NCBI GenBank assembly: GCA_963966185.1
Contig: CAWZYM010000301.1
Location: 619,001-683,000, forward strand
Length of the DNA: 64,000 bases
Reading direction: 5' to 3'
From: Rhabditoides inermis
Lineage: Eukaryota; Nematoda; Chromadorea; Rhabditida; Rhabditidae
Shown here piece by piece: positions 61,785-64,000 of the stretch. Position 1 is the stretch's first letter. Each line of letters starts with the position of its first letter. The position numbers and the translations under genes are program-made. A model generated the notes under the pieces. The model saw only the letters and a list, made by a program, of their open reading frames with translations, had not been told where the DNA came from and did no database searches.

Positions 61785-64000
61785 ATGACCACATGCTCGT
61801 CCCCCTACCCCATTCACCCAATACCTGACTGTCTGAGTACAAGCACAAGAAACAAAAAAAAACGATTCTCTCTCCCCCTCCCCTCACCAGCTTGTCCCTG
61901 ACTGCCTCCCTGCCCTCCTCCTCCTCCCATCGTCTGCTGTCGGAACAGTCTCTCGTATGCCTTCAGTGCTGACATCAGCTGCTCCCAGCCAATCTGCTCC
62001 GCTGAAAACGCCTCACAGTTACCTCTTGCACTTCTCATTCAAAACAAAACCCCTGAAAATTCAAAAACATTCCCCTCACTCACCATCTCCTGGCTGCACC
62101 TCGTAGAACATGTTCCATAGTAGCTGTGCCGTGTCCCTCTGTCTGCACACGGCCGCCGCCAGGTCTAGCAGGGCCACCGAGTGGACGGGCAGACAGTGCC
62201 GGCGGGCCAGCTCCAGAAAGTGACACAACTGCAGCTGAAACACACAACAACTACGCTTCACTCCAACACTAAAGTCGCAAAATGAAGCAGTGTACAATAC
62301 TCCATCGTAATCGACAATGCACAGACCCCTCTATCCACCCCAGACCCACCGACGAGCCGGTGCTCCAATGTGCGCTGAGCTCGTCGAGCGTCTCCCGCAT
62401 CGAGTCGTCACACCCATCCTCACTGTATACATCTGCCAGACAACGCACCTAAACACAACACACTCATGCAATGTCTCGCAACCCATGTGTTCCAATTACA
62501 CACAAAAGATGAATGGGAAAGAGTGCTGACCATGTGTTCGAAGTGCATCTGTGGCCGGGCGGGGTGTCCTCTGGCCACTGCCTCCTCCGCCCACATCACC
62601 TCGTCCTCGCTGTTCCGGAACACCTCCATCACCTGCACAAACAGCAATATCATTCACTTCTCCAATCCGTCTCATGCTCTCTCGCTTGAATCAACAAAAA
62701 TAGTAATCACATTCAAAAACACGCACCTTTGCGGGGAAGCTGAGCAGCATGCGCTTCATCAGCTGGTCCACCACCTCCACCTGAACGACAAGCTCTCTCT
62801 CTCCCTCTTCCTCTCTCTCTCCCCCACCTGTCTGGTCGACCTCCTGAACACGGGGCTGGCGACGACGCACAGCCGCACGAACTGCAGGGCGAGAGAGCGG
62901 ATGGCCCGGTCGACCAGACTGTCCGCGTCCACACTACCACCCTCCACCGCTGAAACGACACGCACACTAGGGATAACTACATCACCCCACCCACCAGCAT
63001 GGTCAGCGACCCGTATGGACAGTGACTTGGCTGCGACGGCGAGTGCTAGCTGTACACTGGCGCAGAGGGCCGCGTCTCCCCAGGCAGTCTCGTCGCGCAC
63101 CTCAGCAGCCACCACGCGGATGATCGGGCCAGCGTCAGCCACTGCAACACACGAGTGGGTGAGACTGAATGCAATAAAGCTCGTAGGAGCCAAACCCAAA
63201 AACAACATTCCATGCCCGATTCGATAAAAAATGATAAAATTAGATTAACAGTCAACAATACACTTGACACCATAGAACTCCATGATTGAAAAACCGAATC
63301 AAATTGAACATCCGAAACGCGATCTTCAAAAATTCTACGATTCTGCCCCAATTTTGGAGAAAAAATAAGTTTGAATGGTTACGCAACGGACCCTCGTGTA
63401 TGACTCTCGGGGAGAGGAAGGTGAGGAGCGCCGTCCACGAGACCACGTGGTGCGGGGAGAACTTGTCGGGGGGAGACAGTGACTGTAACGACAAGTGGAC
63501 CATGCGTTTCGAGTTCCTATTTCTGCACCGACCTTCAGTCCGGGCAGCAGCTCTGCCATCATCTCGCCCGCTCGATCCGCGCCCCATTCACACACCAGGT
63601 ACACGCACTCGGCACTGCACGCAGACACGTCCTCGATCATCTGCCGCAGCTGAAAACCCCCATTATAGTTCTTCTTTTTTTACCACGTGTAAACAAAAAA
63701 ATAAGATAATTGTCCAAGTACAGTACTACAGATGCAAAGTACCGTAACCCACGATCTGTTGGTGCGCGGCGCCTCCGAGTCCGTTGACGGTGGGCTGCAT
63801 GAGCATGTGGAACTCGCCCTGCACAGAGAACGACGACTGCACTGCTGAAACAAGCAGAGGGATGAGGGAAACATGGATACTAAGTAAGGTGCAACCTTCA
63901 GCGATTGAACAATCAGCAAAAAGCATCATTCATACGCTAGTTGTGAAACATAGAACATCAATTTCACGTCAGTCGCAATCGAAAACTACTCTTGCTTCAT
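40527..64000 (-). CDS. NUP205: Nucleoporin NUP205 (5' end outside window)
   Basis: NUP205 is a large alpha-solenoid scaffold of the nuclear pore inner ring. About 38 minus-strand exons are visible, from 63843 down to TGA at 40527-40529; the N-terminal part lies beyond 64000. Matches in order include EELAGLVAWIRVATVVAQK (61700), AVGVLTARVPLELK (61010) and ALSRRESTAARVWAAL, corresponding to LGLLQCSIPPVLK ... IAASLWQSL in vertebrates. They continue with ERECAARRFDCSLGFAHLM (60700), LLQLLNDSPLLRCV (55100), GPNLAHVLLAFQAGG (52400), LVYFDANKLYKV (48160), LHAFLRREVLALQMA (47590) and HLCLAMCAHPKWKRMSLQ (41040). Long introns at about 60476-55443, 51389-48414 and 45384-41602 contain plus-strand genes; others hold transposon debris. 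Homology runs on across the 5-kb intron (QMVS, then WEVFEV, equivalent to the human WEVAEVVLEVF), so this is one gene, not fragments. Individual exon borders are approximate. Confidence 0.88.
40865..40984. repeat. CT-rich tract in NUP205 intron
   Basis: C run followed by (CT)n and CTCC units filling the intron between the exon ending KRMSLQ and the one starting MLAVLQQHGD. Confidence 0.88.
42029..44978 (+). CDS. Two-pore-domain potassium channel (K2P/TWK), nested in NUP205
   Basis: K2P channels set background potassium leak as dimers. Eleven exons whose phases agree wherever checked. The start at 42029 gives MCIPNRLAFRLVLWTKRIYH; M1 is SHVLLLVCYSCFLVASATAF. An extracellular cap follows (FIEKELLPQIFNNSRLLLYI), then pore 1, FSTCTTIGWGYIYPVTYAG, M2 (SIVVALFGIPFTIIVIK), a short loop, M3 (IPVTVAILAVVGWLAMGCFL), pore 2 (FIVNSLATIGVGDVDTT), M4 (VALLLLFLYLLIGLSIVSLF), and a C-terminal tail ending RIITRAIS, TAG 44976-44978. 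Pore filters are TIGWG and TIGVG, the first being unusual. The intron 43694-43733 is only 40 bases. The whole gene lies in a NUP205 intron on the opposite strand. Ion selectivity cannot be told from sequence. Confidence 0.9.
43062..43098. repeat. (GA)n microsatellite in K2P intron
   Basis: About eighteen GA units within a 400-base intron of the channel gene. A few purine-rich stretches lie nearby. Confidence 0.9.
46023..46696. mobile_element. Inverted-repeat element with CTACATAGTCGCCTAG repeats
   Basis: The left end CTGAACCGCCCTACTAGG matches the reverse complement of the right end (CCTAGTAGTGGGGGTTCAG). Both ends carry several copies, in both orientations, of a 16-base unit of the form CTACATAGTCGCCTAG or TAGTCGACTATGTAGG, itself nearly palindromic. 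The unique centre holds pol III box-like motifs (46368-46430). No coding capacity. It lies in a NUP205 intron. I infer a non-autonomous DNA element. Superfamily unknown. Confidence 0.72.
46360..46442 (+). other. tRNA-like segment with A and B boxes
   Basis: TAGTCCAGTGG at 46368-46378 fits the A box, and AGTTCAAATC at 46421-46430 fits the B box, 43 bases apart, both in normal range. An acceptor stem does not pair convincingly, so I call it a tRNA relic or SINE-like promoter rather than a working tRNA. Confidence 0.4.
47341..47484 (+). mobile_element. Non-LTR retrotransposon 3' tail, copy 1
   Basis: About 140 bases nearly identical to 52135-52288, ending in AAATGATTGATTGAT, a short-repeat tail typical of CR1/L2-like non-LTR elements. 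Inserted in a NUP205 intron. Confidence 0.65.
47736..48000. repeat. Palindromic minisatellite, CAYCACAC / GTGTGRTG
   Basis: The left half (47736-47869) is built of 8-base CAYCACAC-type units; the right half (about 47887-48000) of their complement, GTGTGRTG, with about 17 bases between. The two halves would form one long imperfect hairpin. It lies in a NUP205 intron. Confidence 0.85.
48200..48305. repeat. Two CT-rich tracts in NUP205 introns
   Basis: (CT)n stretches at about 48215-48240 and 48285-48305, flanking a short spacer in the intron between the EDPVQPNLVYF exon and the VLFDLLRLGG exon. Confidence 0.75.
49113..49647 (+). CDS. Small single-pass membrane protein 1, nested in NUP205
   Basis: Two exons joined in phase 2 at 49368/49455. 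The likely start is 49113 (MPRPPTPTIHP) or the better-looking internal Met at 49227 (MSTPSIHHTPYFIDSSSRL). Then come LVVIHDLCPRFDHFHATVQ and ALNPVYTS, one membrane helix VLLLAMLCLVYCVV, a basic RWTRK stop-transfer, and a cytoplasmic tail ending CLPYHSI. No family recognised. Its shape (short ectodomain, one helix, basic juxtamembrane part) resembles KCNE-type channel accessory proteins, but I see no sequence proof. It looks paralogous to the next gene. A possible further 5' exon starting MAVPTVYSALEE at 48621 does not fit by phase. Confidence 0.5.
49961..50280. repeat. Direct repeat pair between the small membrane genes
   Basis: About 70 bases from 49961 recur from 50209: both share GTGAAACGTATGTGCGCCAA and then CATTCCCAC followed by a similar pyrimidine-rich stretch. 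This fits a local duplication of this region. Confidence 0.65.
50620..50937 (+). CDS. Small single-pass membrane protein 2, nested in NUP205
   Basis: Two exons: the first opens MPAFDWSGSVVVSEVECEAL and ends FDAAFQHPLLL; a short intron (about 50733-50780) follows in phase 2; the second gives the helix VVLFFLLGTVGQLIV and a Ser/Thr/Pro-rich tail ending TRHSNRH, TAG at 50935-50937. It shares with the preceding gene a PR-x-x-x-F stretch, a (N/H)P about four residues before the splice, the same splice phase and a helix starting directly after the splice. I infer paralogy. Function unknown. Confidence 0.48.
51867..52140. repeat. 46-bp direct repeat flanking 180 bp
   Basis: The sequence beginning CTAATGAGTTATGGAAAGGA occurs at about 51868 and again at about 52096, near-identical over about 46 bases. 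The second copy runs straight into the retrotransposon tail at 52135. Confidence 0.75.
52135..52288 (+). mobile_element. Non-LTR retrotransposon 3' tail, copy 2
   Basis: Second copy of the 140-base tail at 47341-47484, with a few substitutions and a small TTCGACC duplication, also ending in (ATTG)n. In a NUP205 intron. Confidence 0.65.
52569..52808. mobile_element. Fold-back MITE, related to 16046-16423
   Basis: Arms 52569-52643 and 52735-52808 are inverted copies over about 74 bases with a few differences. The inner ends carry ACAAACCTGCTC, and the arms include CAACAAAAGCTCATGCAT, both shared with the NOA1 element; the outer parts differ. The loop is about 90 bases. In a NUP205 intron. Confidence 0.85.
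52869..53114 (+). mobile_element. C-terminal end of a non-LTR (LINE) reverse transcriptase
   Basis: An open frame reads VVRVWNELPDTVVGCSSLSA then FKTALSNFDL, the well-known terminal motif of LINE reverse transcriptases (R-x-x-x-x-W-N-x-LP ... S-x-x-x-F-K). The polymerase domain itself is missing upstream, so this is a 5'-truncated copy, as LINEs usually leave. It starts directly beside the fold-back element, in a NUP205 intron. Confidence 0.8.
53241..53552. repeat. Tandem duplication of about 155 bp
   Basis: Copies 53241-53390 and 53391-53552 both contain CTTTGCGCCGCGGTATCTCACTCATC-type sequence, then TTTCGATTAGAGATAAATGT and CTATCACTCA. It lies downstream of the LINE coding end, so probably is part of that element's 3' UTR. 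Confidence 0.75.
55738..57080 (+). CDS. GNAT acetyltransferase, copy 1, nested in NUP205
   Basis: The start at 55738 encodes a short first exon, MTLPRAPYDFNDDIQ. Exon 2 holds SATPCLWQQWRVLSAAEGWN. Exon 3 carries the acetyl-CoA-binding motif APEMRGKGVGSAIWERAM (R-G-K-G-V-G is the Q/R-x-x-G-x-G/A signature). Exon 4 has SMADKYAAAHTPVL and CGRDRSEMLRLHWRLECVE, typical of the second domain seen in YitH/HolE-like GNATs (Acetyltransf_18 type); exons 5 and 6 end HAHCGYLDM with TAA at 57078-57080. A 45-base intron separates the last two exons. Substrate unknown. Copies 2 and 3 follow in the same orientation with the same exon pattern, all inside one NUP205 intron. Confidence 0.88.
57398..58627 (+). 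CDS. GNAT acetyltransferase, copy 2, nested in NUP205
   Basis: Same six-exon plan as copy 1. Start at 57398: MPPQEKEVMTNDEYQ, the most diverged first exon of the three. Then DCATPDLWKQWGSLCESEGW, the CoA motif LPEMRGKGIGSAIWQRAM, MVDKYAAQDTPIIEKPMFG, CGRDRSEMLRLHWKLDCVE, and a final exon ending HFHTGYLDM with TAA at 58625-58627. The gap to copy 1 is about 320 bases. No lesion is seen, so it is probably functional. Confidence 0.88.
58974..60429 (+). CDS. GNAT acetyltransferase, copy 3, nested in NUP205
   Basis: Start at 58974: MPLQTAPYDFNEDIQ, very like copy 1. Exon 2 has AASPSLWHEWRCVVESLGWS; exon 3 has IEEMRGHGIGSAIWQRAIRR with the CoA-binding R-G-H-G-I-G; exon 4 has SMADKYASTCTPIRDRLSY and CGRDRSQMLRMHWRLECTQ; the end is HAHCAYIDM, TGA at 60427-60429. 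The intron between exons 2 and 3 (about 59250-59492) is the longest of the three genes. The stop lies only about 50 bases from the next NUP205 exon on the opposite strand (about 60478). Confidence 0.88.
60573..60632. repeat. CT-rich tract in NUP205 intron
   Basis: (CT)n with TTT interruptions in the short intron between two NUP205 exons. On the sense strand it reads GA-rich next to the donor after PLPDEV. Confidence 0.85.
61083..61640. other. NUP205 intron without recognised content
   Basis: About 550 bases between the exon ending VATVVAQK and the exon starting DDDACAVFAEE. AT-rich, no repeat family or gene recognised. Confidence 0.5.
61749..61785. repeat. C run and (CT)n in NUP205 intron
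   Basis: A run of ten C followed by about twelve CT units. Confidence 0.85.

Noticed and set aside
40527..64000. Minus-strand pieces as several independent armadillo-like genes
   Set aside because: Read in order they follow NUP205 without gaps, including across the GNAT intron, so one host gene is simpler.
1..64000. CRISPR arrays, bacterial operons, rRNA genes
   Set aside because: No regularly spaced direct repeats with unique spacers, no rRNA-like sequence, and intron-rich eukaryotic gene structure throughout.

Overview
This is animal nuclear DNA, not bacterial. Genes are built from many short exons joined by GT-AG introns (some only 40-60 bases), with almost no long open reading frames, no operons of bacterial type and no ribosome binding sites. 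The gene set points to a small, compact metazoan genome, most likely a nematode: there is a Fer-like SH2-tyrosine kinase with a proline-rich N-terminus and no recognisable F-BAR domain, a two-pore potassium channel of TWK style, and tandem GNAT acetyltransferases. The nematode call is an inference (about 0.65). Products were recognised by reading translated exons by eye against remembered families; gene spans run from start codon to stop codon and include introns.

Layout. 1-2771: intergenic, with a decayed two-exon fragment resembling the TPR region of O-GlcNAc transferase. 2772-4818 (-): unrecognised protein ending in a C2H2-like finger. 5641-6605 (+): small secreted or membrane cysteine-containing protein. 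6907-28274 (-): a tandem run of genes all on the minus strand, in transcription order mitochondrial ribosomal protein L37, PGGT1B (geranylgeranyltransferase I beta) with a TAF1C-like gene wholly inside its second intron, WASHC1, PIGP, NOA1 and SNX14. PIGP and NOA1 are separated by only six bases from stop to start. 29101-30092 (+): CISD (CDGSH iron-sulfur) protein. 30309-39429 (-): Fer-like kinase, RMDN (regulator of microtubule dynamics) and MIER (ELM2-SANT corepressor). 40527-64000 (-): a nucleoporin NUP205 gene of about 38 visible exons, running off the right end of the window, so its 5' part is missing.

The most striking feature is that NUP205 hosts other genes in its long introns on the opposite strand: a K2P potassium channel (42029-44978), two small single-pass membrane protein genes that look like paralogues (about 49113-50937), and three tandem GNAT acetyltransferases (55738-60429). 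NUP205 homology continues without a gap across the host introns I could check.

Repeats are abundant and almost entirely intronic: polypurine/polypyrimidine (GA/CT)n tracts, a 120-bp perfect-arm fold-back element and a related second copy, a 674-bp inverted-repeat element with pol III box-like motifs, a palindromic minisatellite, two CCCGCGGG-rich clusters, fragments of a non-LTR retrotransposon, and an ATCGAT/ATCAATCGAT-rich filler sequence that recurs in short introns of unrelated genes.

The genes do not form one pathway. They are mostly housekeeping functions: endosomal actin and lipid traffic (WASHC1, SNX14), GPI-anchor synthesis (PIGP), prenylation (PGGT1B), mitochondrial translation and iron-sulfur biology (mL37, NOA1, CISD), Pol I transcription (TAF1C), chromatin (MIER) and nuclear pore (NUP205).
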